From: Thalassotalea sp. G2M2-11
Lineage (GTDB): Bacteria; Pseudomonadota; Gammaproteobacteria; Enterobacterales; Alteromonadaceae
Length of the DNA: 64,000 nt
Direction: 5' to 3'
Assembly (NCBI RefSeq): GCF_017168195.1
Contig: NZ_JADNYL010000004.1
Coordinates: 399,074 to 463,073, forward strand
Part shown: positions 27,202-36,492 of the stretch, piece by piece
How positions within the stretch are numbered: the first letter of the stretch is position 1
Layout of the letters: every line of letters starts with the position of its first letter
Notes under the pieces: generated by a model
The model's input: only the letters and a program-made list of their open reading frames with translations
Databases searched by the model: none
Told to the model about the DNA's origin: nothing
Position numbers and translations under genes: made by a program

Positions 27202-28611
27202 TTACTCGAATCGTCGACCAACCCCTTTGATAATAAACGTTAATACAACGAACCAAATGATAAGGGGGTAAAAGGTTGTGGTAAGAAAAGCCGCAGGATC
27301 GGGTAATTCGACAAACGGGTACTTCTCTTTAAGTGACTTAGTGGTAATTATCATTAACATAGGCCAAATGTGCCAGGGCATAAAAAAACTAAAGCTATTG
27401 GCGGTAGCATCTAATATGTTGGCTCGTCGAACAGGATGAATATTTTGTGCTTTACCTAATGCATTAACAATTGGTCCGGCAATAACTGTAATTCTGGCAA
27501 CCAATCCAATGAATAAGAAATTAAACATCCAAGTGATGCCGAACATTGACAGCTCTGATTGTCTGGTTGTTTTGCCAAATACTTGTCCAAGCTTGCTTAC
27601 TAAACAATCTAATAGGCCATAACTTTTTAATATGCCATAGGCTCCCATCATTAAAATGATCATTATGATGGTCTCAAGGTTCTTAATCACGCCTGTGATT
27701 AAAATTCCTTCAGGCTCAGAGCCTTTAATATGAAATAGTTGTTGTAGTGTGAAAAGTTCAAACCCCAGTCCCAAAGCTAGAGCCAGAACTATGCCCCAGG
27801 TAAGTGCTTCAAATATACTTTTGCCACGAACGGCGTAATAAACTACGACTAACATAGGAAGTAGCATTATCAGTCCTAATGCGTTGGAAGAGTTTTCGAT
27901 GACGACTTTGGTTTGCCCATCATTGCTATATAAAAAGCTTGCGACAATATAAAGAATACAGGAAATTAAAAATGCTGGAATGGCATAAATTAACCTTCCT
28001 TTTACTACCTCACCTACTTGGGCACATTCATTTTTTTTGTAATAGTGCTGAGTACTTGATGAAATAATGGTGGTGTCAGAGACTGGGGCAAAATGATCTC
28101 CAGTCGCCGCTCCACTTAATATTGCACCTAATACTAACGCTGGATCTGCGCCAATAACATAGGCCGTAGGATAAAGGACAGGTGTCATCACCATAATCGT
28201 ACCTACAGATGTGCCCATCGCGGTACCTAAAATACTACAGACGAAATAAACGAAAACCGCATAAAACTCGGGACCTAAGGCTAAAGTCTCTGATAACCAA
28301 ACGATCCCTTCAGGCAATTGCCCCTCGTTTAAAAGCTCACCATAAATTCCGACGAGCAAAAACAACTTGAATACCAGAAGTCCTGTGTAGTCTCCTAGAG
28401 CGTTAACCGTAGTTTTCCAATATTGCGTTTTATCCTTTGCTAAAAGTGACGCCAGCATTAACCCAATAACGCCACTAACCATCATGATTTTAGTCGATAA
28501 TATTCCTTGAGTACTAAAATAAATAGTTGGTAACATCATTGTTAGCAAGGGCAATAAGGATACATAGCGAGTCAAATAAAACCCATATTCCCTCTTACTA
28601 GAATTAGACAT
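27202..28611 (-). CDS. NhaC family Na+/H+ antiporter-like transporter (second, divergent copy)
   Basis: 469-residue inner-membrane protein, shorter and clearly distinct from the neighbouring 543-residue one. Family signatures: STKIMMVSGVIGLML, LGTAMGTSVGTIMVMTPVLYP, ILSGAATGDHFAPVSDTTIIS and a late SFFMPWHIWPM. I use ATG 28611, with GAGG five bases before it, rather than the GTG directly upstream. It is divergent from the XRE regulator gene, sharing a 281-bp gap, which suggests control by that regulator. Substrate unknown; sodium-coupled exchange of a carboxylate is one possibility for this family. Confidence 0.9.
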   Translation of the reverse strand: MSNSSKREYGFYLTRYVSLLPLLTMMLPTIYFSTQGILSTKIMMVSGVIGLMLASLLAKDKTQYWKTTVNALGDYTGLLVFKLFLLVGIYGELLNEGQLPEGIVWLSETLALGPEFYAVFVYFVCSILGTAMGTSVGTIMVMTPVLYPTAYVIGADPALVLGAILSGAATGDHFAPVSDTTIISSSTQHYYKKNECAQVGEVVKGRLIYAIPAFLISCILYIVASFLYSNDGQTKVVIENSSNALGLIMLLPMLVVVYYAVRGKSIFEALTWGIVLALALGLGFELFTLQQLFHIKGSEPEGILITGVIKNLETIIMIILMMGAYGILKSYGLLDCLVSKLGQVFGKTTRQSELSMFGITWMFNFLFIGLVARITVIAGPIVNALGKAQNIHPVRRANILDATANSFSFFMPWHIWPMLMIITTKSLKEKYPFVELPDPAAFLTTTFYPLIIWFVVLTFIIKGVGRRFE

Positions 28612-28892
28612 CACTACCTCTCTTGTTAATACTCATTATTGCTTAATTGACTTGGCGTTCGTTGCAGTTGAATAAATATTTATTAAGTCTTACCCTTATT
28701 GTTTAGCTTTTGTTACTGTTAACGAGTATTTGTCTTCACTAAACAGTATGTAGTAGTCTGCAAAAATACGATTACTGATTGTGTGTTAGGAATTTGATGA
28801 GCACCATGACGTGATAAGTCCGGGTCGACAAGTACGCACTTTACTACCAGTAACTAAAAATCTAAAGTGTAATTTAATATGAGAAGCGTGAT

Positions 28893-29729
28893 ATGAGCGA
28901 TAGCCGACATGATAATGGCTTTGGTAAAACGTTAAAGTTTTGGCGTAAGGTGAAAAGCGTTAGTCAGGAAGAACTTGCTTTTCGAATCGAGTCAGCAGCT
29001 AGACATATCAGCCGATTAGAAAAAGGTGACGCACGACCAACTAAAATAATGGTTGAAAAAATTTCTGAAGCTTTGCAGCTCAGCGATCGAGATCAGGTTA
29101 ATCTTTTATTTTCGGCGGGTTATGCCACAGGACGAGTGGCTGAAAATATTCATTTACCTGAGTATGCCTCTAGAAAAGCGGAAATCATTCGCTTTCTGTC
29201 CCATAACGATCCTTACCCTTCCTTTATTATTGATTTAATGACGGCCAACTTTATCGCGATTAACAAATCTTGGTTGGGGCTTCAAAGTATTATGCTACCA
29301 GATAGAGATCAAACGAAGATCATGAATATGTTTGATTGTTTGTTCAGCTACGAAGAGAAAGAGCTTTTGCCACAAGCTTGGCAATCATCGTTATGTAATA
29401 TCTTGTTGTCCATTTATCAAACCACTCTGTACGATGAAAATGAACAAAGGAAAGCATGGTTTGAAAAATTAATCTCTTCAAAATTTGTTCCGAAAAATTG
29501 GCAACAAATCGCTGCCAGTCAACCAGCTGCTGGTCTTTGGAGTATTCATGTTCTCCTCAATGGTAAACCTGTTAAATTTGAGACATTTTCACAAAGTATT
29601 GGCTTAAGAGGGCCACTAACATTTTCTTCATTACCCGACATGATCAGTGTCATTTTATACCCTGAAGATAAAACCGTAGATTTATCTATATTAAGTAAAG
29701 ATCAAACACACCCGTTACTTTTTTATTAA
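28893..29729 (+). CDS. XRE family regulator with MmyB-type ligand domain
   Basis: 278 residues. The N-terminal helix-turn-helix (about 10-65) reads LKFWRKVKSVSQEELAFRIE...HISRLEKGDARPT, typical of the Cro/XRE class. The remainder resembles the MmyB-like domain, a PAS-like ligand pocket: YPSFIIDLMTANFIAINKSW, the FDCLFSYEEKELLPQAW helix and a C-terminal GLWSIHVLLNGKPVKFETF. Regulators of this type often sense fatty-acid or CoA-type ligands. It stands upstream of, and in line with, the crotonase/ligase/receptor/esterase genes and divergent from an NhaC gene, so local control is the simplest reading. Confidence 0.88.
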   Translation: MSDSRHDNGFGKTLKFWRKVKSVSQEELAFRIESAARHISRLEKGDARPTKIMVEKISEALQLSDRDQVNLLFSAGYATGRVAENIHLPEYASRKAEIIRFLSHNDPYPSFIIDLMTANFIAINKSWLGLQSIMLPDRDQTKIMNMFDCLFSYEEKELLPQAWQSSLCNILLSIYQTTLYDENEQRKAWFEKLISSKFVPKNWQQIAASQPAAGLWSIHVLLNGKPVKFETFSQSIGLRGPLTFSSLPDMISVILYPEDKTVDLSILSKDQTHPLLFY

Positions 29730-29830
29730 CGAATATTTCTAGCAACCGGACTTGTTAAGTCGTGGTGAGCGACAAAATTGCCTCATATATTGGATAACCT
29801 GATTAGAATTAAAACACTTTAGGGGTATCC

Positions 29831-30610
29831 ATGTCTTTGGTTGAATATACGTGCAAAGATAATATCGCCACCATTACGTTAAACCGTCCAGATGCGATGA
29901 ACGCGTTTAACCCCGACATGTATCTCGCATTTAATGCGGCGACAAATCGCTTCAAAAATGACAACAATGCATGGGTTGCAGTAATTACATCTAGCTCTGA
30001 AAAAGCATTTTCTGCAGGTGTTGACGTTAAAGCACTTGACGCCGCTATGTCTACCACCACTGATATTAAAGCATTAGAAGCCATCTACACAATTGATTTA
30101 GAAGAAGAATATTTTTGTGACAAACCTATTATCGCGGCAATTAACGGTTATTGTGTGGGCGAAGGACTTAGTCTGGTATTAGGTGCTGATATTAGAATCT
30201 GTGGTAAAAACGCGAGCTTTTGTTTACCAGAAGCAAAAGTAGGGTTGCCAACACTTAATGCCGCAATACATGGCACCAGATTAATTGGTTCCGCCTATAT
30301 GTTGGAGTTGTTGCTTACGGGTGAGCATAAAGATGCCAACTGGGCTGCTAAAACCGGCTTAGTAAATTGCATGGTAAATGACGATGACGTCTATGACACA
30401 GCGCTCGCCTGGGCAGAGAAAATTGCCGCTTTAAGTCCGCTGGCAATTCAAGCAACTAAATCCGCAGCCGTAAAAAGTCATTTTATGAGCTTCGCTGATA
30501 TCTGTGCTGAAATGGCGATCAAGCGAAAGACAATTCTGAACTCTAAAGATGCAATCGAAGGTCGACAGGCCTTTATCGAAAAGCGTAAGCCCAAATTTAT
30601 CGGCGAGTAA
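29831..30610 (+). CDS. enoyl-CoA hydratase/isomerase (crotonase) family protein
   Basis: 259-residue cytoplasmic enzyme acting on an acyl-CoA. The oxyanion-hole motif FSAGVDVKAL (about 60-69) and NGYCVGEGLSLVLGADIRI (105-123) are standard. Of the two acidic residues in classical hydratases, the one at alignment position Glu164 is kept (Glu134 in LPEAKVGLP), but the Glu144 equivalent is Ser114. The same Ser/Glu pair occurs in 4-hydroxycinnamoyl-CoA hydratase-lyase, so hydratase-lyase or isomerase chemistry is as likely as simple hydration. It starts 101 nt after the regulator gene and is followed within 17 nt by the ligase, so they form one unit. Confidence 0.9.
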   Translation: MSLVEYTCKDNIATITLNRPDAMNAFNPDMYLAFNAATNRFKNDNNAWVAVITSSSEKAFSAGVDVKALDAAMSTTTDIKALEAIYTIDLEEEYFCDKPIIAAINGYCVGEGLSLVLGADIRICGKNASFCLPEAKVGLPTLNAAIHGTRLIGSAYMLELLLTGEHKDANWAAKTGLVNCMVNDDDVYDTALAWAEKIAALSPLAIQATKSAAVKSHFMSFADICAEMAIKRKTILNSKDAIEGRQAFIEKRKPKFIGE

Positions 30611-30627
30611 TAGCAAAGGTATAAGTG

Positions 30628-31992
30628 ATGAATGACGAGTTATGGTCAGAATGGACCAAATTACCAATTGATTCAGATGAGCTGAAAAAATATCAAGCAA
30701 GTAAATTAAAACAATTACTCATCAGATGTTATGAGGACTCGCCGTATTATAAAGAAAAGTTTGATAAAGCGAATGTGAATCCTTATGAATTTGATGATGT
30801 AACACAACTTAGCCAGTACCCTACTTTCGATAAATACGAAGAGCGAGAGAGTCAGGCTCAGTCCAAAGAACACTTAGGTCACCCGTTGGGTATGCATATC
30901 ACATGCGATGAAAAAAAAGTAAATCGTATGAGTGCGTCTTCCGGCACCACAGGTACGCCAAGTTTCCAAGGCCATAGTTATACAGATCGTCAAATTATTT
31001 TTAAGCATATGGCACGTTTGGCGGATATCGCAGGTATTCAGCCAGGCGATAAAGTACTGATGGCCGGCGTTATGAGCATGTGGGTAGCTGGCATTCCTAC
31101 GGTTGATGCGCTATTAGATTTTGGTGCCAACGTGATCCCAATAGGTGGTCTTGTCGGAACAGCAAAAGTAGCAGAGATGATTGAATTAACTCATCCTGAT
31201 GTCATTATCTGCACGCCTTCATTTGCCCGCATTTTGATTAAGAAATGTAAAAACGAGTTAAATATAGACTTACCTTCCATGGGCATAAAAAAAGTCTTTG
31301 TTTATGGTGAACCGGGGGGCAGTGAAGCCCAAATCATTAAAGAAATAGAAGAGGGGTTTGGTGGCGCGACCTTATTTGATATGGCTGGAGGCACCGGAGC
31401 CTTAAATCCAATATTTACCTCGTGCACGGAACATGACGGTCTACATTTTATCGCCCAAGATTCCACATTTATTGAATTATACGATCGTGAAACTAACACT
31501 GTATTGCCATGGCAAGATGGTGCTACAGGAGAGTTTGTCTATACCGCATTGGAGCGTGAAGTAGGACCGCTTATTCGATTTAAGGACGGTGATTTAATTC
31601 AAATAAACACTAAACCATGTAAATGCGGTTTTCCTGGAATTCGAATTAAAATTTTAGGTCGTGTTGATGACATGTTGTTAGTGAAAGGTGTAAACGTTTT
31701 TCCTTCGGCAATTCGAGATTTAATCATGCGTTTTGCCGACCAAGTAACCGGTAATATTAAGGTGATGAAAACATCAGAATCACCTGTCGTAGCCCCTCCA
31801 CTTCATATAAAAGTTGAATGTAAAGGCTCATTAAGTTTAGCAAGCAAACAGCAACTAGACGAAAAAATCTGTGAAGAAATAAAACGAGTGCTGCGTTTCC
31901 AAGCGAAGCTTGAACTGTTCGATGAAGGTGAGTTGGTTATGGAATATGGTCCTACTGGCAAGGTCAAACTGATTGAAAATATTAACAATTAA
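30628..31992 (+). CDS. PaaK-like acyl-CoA ligase (phenylacetate-CoA ligase family)
   Basis: 454-residue member of the adenylate-forming superfamily, PaaK branch, which activates an aryl or aliphatic acid with ATP and CoA. Motifs: SASSGTTGTPS (ATP loop), FVYGEPGGSEAQ, FDMAGGTGALNP, a CKCG pair found in this branch, GRVDDMLLVKGVNVFPS (hinge) and GPTGKVKL with the C-terminal catalytic Lys. Start ATG 30628 is chosen over GTG 30625 for spacing after AAAGG. Immediately downstream of the crotonase, suggesting CoA activation followed by crotonase action. The true substrate is unknown; phenylacetate, hydroxycinnamates or other acids are candidates. Confidence 0.9.
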   Translation: MNDELWSEWTKLPIDSDELKKYQASKLKQLLIRCYEDSPYYKEKFDKANVNPYEFDDVTQLSQYPTFDKYEERESQAQSKEHLGHPLGMHITCDEKKVNRMSASSGTTGTPSFQGHSYTDRQIIFKHMARLADIAGIQPGDKVLMAGVMSMWVAGIPTVDALLDFGANVIPIGGLVGTAKVAEMIELTHPDVIICTPSFARILIKKCKNELNIDLPSMGIKKVFVYGEPGGSEAQIIKEIEEGFGGATLFDMAGGTGALNPIFTSCTEHDGLHFIAQDSTFIELYDRETNTVLPWQDGATGEFVYTALEREVGPLIRFKDGDLIQINTKPCKCGFPGIRIKILGRVDDMLLVKGVNVFPSAIRDLIMRFADQVTGNIKVMKTSESPVVAPPLHIKVECKGSLSLASKQQLDEKICEEIKRVLRFQAKLELFDEGELVMEYGPTGKVKLIENINN

Positions 31993-32082
31993 ATATCGAC
32001 TGAACATCATAACAAGATATTAAAACAACAATTAAAACTAAAAATATAACATAAAATTACAACAGGAATTGGAGAAGTGAAT

Positions 32083-34353
32083 ATGAAGCGTCATCCATTA
32101 CATACGGCTATTATAGCAGGCATTACCATGCTCAGTGTAACGTCTACCTACGCCGCTGAAGAAAAGAAAGTAGAGCAACTTGAGTTAGAAGTAATAGAAG
32201 TTACTGCGCAGAAGAAATCCCAAAACCTAAATGAAGTACCTATTTCTGTAGCTGTGGTAGGAAGTGAGTTTGTTGAAGCTATGAACATAAGTCAATTAGA
32301 CGACCTATCTTCCTATGTACCTAACTTTAATATTACTGAAGGCGCAAGTGGTATGAATATCGCTATGCGTGGTTTAGGTTCCGGCACTAATAAGGGATTT
32401 GAGCAGTCGGTTGGAATGTTCATTGATGGAATTTATAGCAGTAGATCTAAACAATTTGCGATGCCATTTTTTGACGTGGAGCGAGTCGAAATATTACGCG
32501 GACCACAAGGCGTATTATTTGGTAAAAACACCACAGCAGGTGCCGTAAATATTGTTTCGGCGAGGCCAAATGATCATTTTAGCGGAAAATTTGGTGCGGA
32601 TTACGATGCCGAGTATCAAGATCTACAAGTCACAGCCATAGTGAATGGCGCTCTTTCTGATAATTTAAACGCAAGATTGGCGACAAAGGTTAGACAGCAA
32701 GATAAAGGTTATTTAGAAAATACCATAACCGGTAAAGATGAACGCCTAAGAGATGAAAAAATTATTCGTTTGTCATTAGATTGGAATCCAACGGACGAGT
32801 TAGAACTCTACTCTAAATTAGAGTACTCGAAGCAGGATTTACAAGGTGGGCTTTACCAACTTTTTGACTTTGGAAGTTATGAAGGTTTCATGAAAATGGT
32901 CGACCCTGACGCTGAAAATAAGGTGGATTTGCAAACTTCAACCGGTCGTCTGGGAGTTGAACACCACGTTATTACCGAAGCGATAAATGGCGTCGTTGAA
33001 GCATCTTATGAAATGGAAAATTTACGTATCGTATCGGTAACTGGCTATTCTCAGTACGATGCAGAAATTGAGAATGAAGACAGTGACTTCACCCCTGTGC
33101 CTTTAATTTGGTTTGATACCAATGATGAATTTGAACAGTTCAGTCAGGAGCTCCGTTTTGAATTGTTAAATACTGGCAATCTAGAATATATTGGGGGATT
33201 CTATTTCCAAAACAGTGAATACCTAACAACACCAAGATTGGCTGCAGAGCTCAGTATTGTGGGTTACCCTGATACAGAAAATGAGCGTTCGTTTGCACAA
33301 GATACCACTACCTGGAGCGCATTTGCTCAAGTAGTATGGAATATCTCGGACAAATGGCAACTACAAGGTGGTTTACGTTATAACGATGAGAAAAAGGACG
33401 TAAAACGTGCACTTGAAATTCAGGAATTTAATACTGATATCCCAGAGATGGATCCAACGACTCTGTTTATTAATGCCTATGGATTAGGTATAGAGAATTA
33501 TGCCGATAAAGGCAGCCGCAGTGAGAAACATTGGTCTCCTATGTTTGCATTGCAATACAATATCAATGATAAAGCGATGACATACGCTAAATATACCAGA
33601 GGCTTTAAAGGGGGCGGTTTCGACTCTAGCGACCTAAATGGTAGTGCAGGGGACTTCAATGAAGAACAAGTGGATAACTATGAGCTAGGTACTAAATTGC
33701 TATTTTGGCAAGGCAGAGCGGCATTAAATGCAGCGATGTTCTACTCTGAATATCAGGACTTGCAAGTTTATTCTATGTCGGGAGTTAGGTTTTTAACCAC
33801 CAATGCCGCTGAAGCGACTGCAAAAGGTTTAGAGGTTGATTTAAGAGCAAAATTAACTGAAAGTTTATCTTTAAATACTTCTTTTGCTTTGCTTGATGCT
33901 GTTTACGACGACTACCAAGGTGGTAGTTGCACCTATGAACAGCTAACGCAACACAATGCATCTGGTGCTGAAGGGGCGTGTACACAAGACTTAAGTGGTC
34001 GTTCTTTCATAAGAGCGCCTGAATTTCAGATGAATGTTGGTTTAACGCATGAAGTGGATTTTAGCAATGGTGCATATATGGTGTCAGGTATCTCGGTTAA
34101 TTATACCGATGAGCAATATGTAAAAGATTCTCTACCTGAGTACTCTTTAGTATCAGGTTATACCACAGTTGATGCAAGCATGAGTTTTACTACGGCCAAT
34201 GAAGATTGGATTTTTAAAATTTCAGCTAGAAATTTAACCGACGAACGAGTGCCGACCCTGATGCAGAGCCCGGTATTTTTTGATGACACGGTAGTAACAA
34301 CGGTAAACACACCACGCACTATTTCGTTTGGTGTTGAGTATAAGTTCGACTAA
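32083..34353 (+). CDS. TonB-dependent receptor of the catabolic cluster
   Basis: 757-residue-class outer-membrane transporter. Signal peptide ends near TYAAE (about 25). A TonB box LEVIEVTAQKK is followed by the plug (about 50-165; VPNFNITEG, NIAMRGLGSG, GMFIDGIYSSR, VEILRGPQGVLFGKNTTAGA) and a barrel ending GVEYKFD. This long-plug, GPQGVLFGKNTTAGA type is common for carbon-compound and cofactor uptake. No Fur box was seen upstream, in contrast to the later two receptors, which favours an organic substrate. ATG 32083 is preferred to the GTG at 32077 because GGAG is eight bases away. It is 90 nt downstream of the ligase and followed by a terminator. Confidence 0.92.
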   Translation: MKRHPLHTAIIAGITMLSVTSTYAAEEKKVEQLELEVIEVTAQKKSQNLNEVPISVAVVGSEFVEAMNISQLDDLSSYVPNFNITEGASGMNIAMRGLGSGTNKGFEQSVGMFIDGIYSSRSKQFAMPFFDVERVEILRGPQGVLFGKNTTAGAVNIVSARPNDHFSGKFGADYDAEYQDLQVTAIVNGALSDNLNARLATKVRQQDKGYLENTITGKDERLRDEKIIRLSLDWNPTDELELYSKLEYSKQDLQGGLYQLFDFGSYEGFMKMVDPDAENKVDLQTSTGRLGVEHHVITEAINGVVEASYEMENLRIVSVTGYSQYDAEIENEDSDFTPVPLIWFDTNDEFEQFSQELRFELLNTGNLEYIGGFYFQNSEYLTTPRLAAELSIVGYPDTENERSFAQDTTTWSAFAQVVWNISDKWQLQGGLRYNDEKKDVKRALEIQEFNTDIPEMDPTTLFINAYGLGIENYADKGSRSEKHWSPMFALQYNINDKAMTYAKYTRGFKGGGFDSSDLNGSAGDFNEEQVDNYELGTKLLFWQGRAALNAAMFYSEYQDLQVYSMSGVRFLTTNAAEATAKGLEVDLRAKLTESLSLNTSFALLDAVYDDYQGGSCTYEQLTQHNASGAEGACTQDLSGRSFIRAPEFQMNVGLTHEVDFSNGAYMVSGISVNYTDEQYVKDSLPEYSLVSGYTTVDASMSFTTANEDWIFKISARNLTDERVPTLMQSPVFFDDTVVTTVNTPRTISFGVEYKFD

Positions 34354-34368
34354 TGCTCATATAGCAAA

Positions 34369-34396
34369 TAAGCTCCAAAACTGCTTTTGGAGCTTA
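34369..34396 (+). terminator. Rho-independent terminator after TonB receptor
   Basis: TAAGCTCCAAAA (34369-34380), loop CTGC, TTTTGGAGCTTA (34385-34396), then ATTATTTATT. A 12-bp stem 15 bases after the receptor stop and 24 bases before the esterase start, so the esterase may rely on read-through or its own promoter. Confidence 0.8.
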
Positions 34397-34419
34397 ATTA
34401 TTTATTAGGCTGATATTAT

Positions 34420-36159
34420 ATGAACATATGTATACCCTACCTTCATTTGATGAATAGTAAATCCATTGTCGCCATTGTGTTCAGCGCTATTTTCTTAATT
34501 TTTAGCCCCGTCAGTAGTGCGCACAATAAAACACAACTAAACCAAGCCTCGTTAGATAAGGCAGAACTTAGGGTAACAACCGCAGGCCAAATTAGCGGGA
34601 AACTAATAAAGGATAATGCGGTTATTACTTGGCTTGGGGTTCCTTATGCTCAAGCGCCAATTGGAAATTTACGCTGGAAAGCACCTCAACCTGTCATACC
34701 ATGGAAAGGTGTTCGTTCAGCAACGCAACACCCTCAAGCTTGTCCCCAATATACCGATGAACTTGATTCGAAAAGATACATAGGCACTGAAGATTGTTTG
34801 TTCTTAAATATTTGGCGACCAAATAACAACCAACCCCAACTTCCTGTGCATGTTTATATCCATGGTGGCTCAAATGAGCAGGGAATGATAAACAATCCTG
34901 CACGTTTGGGCGATGTACTAGCTCAGGAAGGGGATATGGTCGTTGTTACCATGCAGTATCGATTAGGTTTTTTAGGTTGGCTTTATAGCCATGAAGATAA
35001 GTCAATCGATGAGTTAGATAACTCAGGTAACTTAGGTTTATTAGATATTATTGAAAGTTTAAAATGGGTCAAAAATAATATTCACTCTTTTGGTGGGGAT
35101 CCTAATAATATCACGCTTGGCGGCTTATCCGCAGGGGCACAAAACATTTTTAACCTGCTGGCGACAAATATGGCTAGTGGTTTATTTCACAAAGCCTTTA
35201 TTCAATCGGGTATTCCGATCGACTATTCTAAAGAACAAGCAAAGCAGGCATCTGTGAAATTAGAACAGACCCTGCTTGGCAAGAAATATCTTCAAATGAG
35301 TGCTAAAGATATTGATAAACAAATGCTAGATATCCCTGCCAAGGCAATAGTAGATGCTGGTATGAAGATAAACCCAGATTTTAATGCCGTAAGAGATGGT
35401 GTCGTCATGCCATTGACGCCAACAGCACAACTCATTAGTGATGGTAACCTGATAAATAAAGTGCCAATAATGGTAGGGTTAACCAAGGACGAAGCTAAAG
35501 CTTGGACTTGTGATCGAGCCTATAATGTTTTTAATTGGCTCAGTCCGGCAGATGCAAGCTTAGTGGGGCAATATGCAACAGAATTGCTGACAGCGTTAAC
35601 GGTTGAGACTTTTTATCATGCAAGTCAACACTCGTCATCGTGGCCGATATACTTTTATGAAATGGGCTACGGTTCGCCTGATGAACAAGGTCGCTCTCCT
35701 TTACCTGATGAACTTGGCGATTGTATCGGCGCTTTCCATACAATAGATACCTCATTTCACTTTGGCCGGTGGCAACATATGGTACAAAGCTTTTGGCAAC
35801 AGTTAACCTTCTCGGATAATAATGACATTGCACGAAAAAACCTTAGTAAAGAGATGATGTTACGCTTCGTTCATTTTGCCAATCACTCGCACCCTAACTA
35901 TAAAGGCGCAGTTGTATGGCCGAAAATTTCTACTGGAAGTAAAATAAATAGGCTGTTATTTGATGTAGACGTCGAAACGAGTGCTGTAAAAGCGAAAAGT
36001 ATCGACAGGCTAAAAAGTATTGCGGAAATAAAAGCAGAAATTGACCAAACATTTTCGCTAGAACAGAAAAAAACACTGTTTCCTTTGATCAATGCCTTTG
36101 TTAGTCAATTTCAGGGGCCTGAACACGCTTTATTAAGTTTACACGCGAGTCAAAATTAA
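34420..36159 (+). CDS. secreted carboxylesterase, type B family
   Basis: 579-residue alpha/beta hydrolase of the carboxylesterase type B group. Signature EDCLFLNIWRP is near 124, the oxyanion-hole HGGS at 148-151, nucleophile Ser237 in GLSAGAQN, probable acid Glu358 and His440 in GAFHTID. A hydrophobic leader (about 13-33, cut near SSA) indicates export to the periplasm or outside. Translation might start at Met11 (34450) instead of Met1; neither has a strong ribosome-binding site. With the neighbouring receptor, ligase and crotonase it could release an acid from an imported ester. Substrate unknown. Confidence 0.9.
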   Translation: MNICIPYLHLMNSKSIVAIVFSAIFLIFSPVSSAHNKTQLNQASLDKAELRVTTAGQISGKLIKDNAVITWLGVPYAQAPIGNLRWKAPQPVIPWKGVRSATQHPQACPQYTDELDSKRYIGTEDCLFLNIWRPNNNQPQLPVHVYIHGGSNEQGMINNPARLGDVLAQEGDMVVVTMQYRLGFLGWLYSHEDKSIDELDNSGNLGLLDIIESLKWVKNNIHSFGGDPNNITLGGLSAGAQNIFNLLATNMASGLFHKAFIQSGIPIDYSKEQAKQASVKLEQTLLGKKYLQMSAKDIDKQMLDIPAKAIVDAGMKINPDFNAVRDGVVMPLTPTAQLISDGNLINKVPIMVGLTKDEAKAWTCDRAYNVFNWLSPADASLVGQYATELLTALTVETFYHASQHSSSWPIYFYEMGYGSPDEQGRSPLPDELGDCIGAFHTIDTSFHFGRWQHMVQSFWQQLTFSDNNDIARKNLSKEMMLRFVHFANHSHPNYKGAVVWPKISTGSKINRLLFDVDVETSAVKAKSIDRLKSIAEIKAEIDQTFSLEQKKTLFPLINAFVSQFQGPEHALLSLHASQN

Positions 36160-36359
36160 TTTAATCATATTTAATGATTTAGCATTTATACATGATCCGA
36201 GATTGATTCTAGCTCTAAGCAAATTGCCTAGTCCAATGATGAACAGTGCTTAATTGAACTTTTGATTAATGTGTCTTGTGAAATTAAGCTTGGACTATGA
36301 ATACTTATACGCGGCGTTAGGTATCTGGGGTCACTCTATTTTATATTTTTTATTATCAG

Positions 36360-36443
36360 TTTTTGTTGTGGATAAGCGCTTTTTCGTATCAGTTACTGCG
36401 TGTTGGTTAGTGTTGAAAGTGAGCGGCAAAAAGCTGATTGAAA
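36360..36443 (+). pseudogene. decayed 3' fragment of an NhaC-type transporter gene
   Basis: The 39 bases at 36405-36443 match the last coding part of the intact NhaC gene at 27099-27137 with three mismatches, and the deduced residues WLVLKVSGKKLIEK parallel WLVLKVIGKKLIK at that protein's C-terminus. Upstream similarity fades (about 36360-36400). The surrounding open frame (36269-36496) encodes nothing else recognisable, so I call a remnant rather than a gene. The rest of the 333-bp gap between the esterase and the next gene shows no gene. Confidence 0.55.
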
Positions 36444-36444
36444 A

Positions 36445-36472
36445 GCCCAAGCTAGCAAATACTCGCTTGGGC
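36445..36472 (-). terminator. Rho-independent terminator for the leftward glyoxalase-related-like gene
   Basis: GCCCAAGC (36445-36452) and GCTTGGGC (36465-36472) form an 8-bp GC-rich stem with a 12-nt loop, followed on the minus strand by TTTTC. It sits 20 bases downstream of the stop of the minus-strand gene ending at 36493. Confidence 0.75.
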
Positions 36473-36492
36473 GAAAACACACGGCTTAATGA

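Noticed and set aside
36300..36330. Integron attC-like site around GGCGTTAGGT
   Set aside because: No matching inverse core or paired inner sites were seen, and no integrase gene is present.
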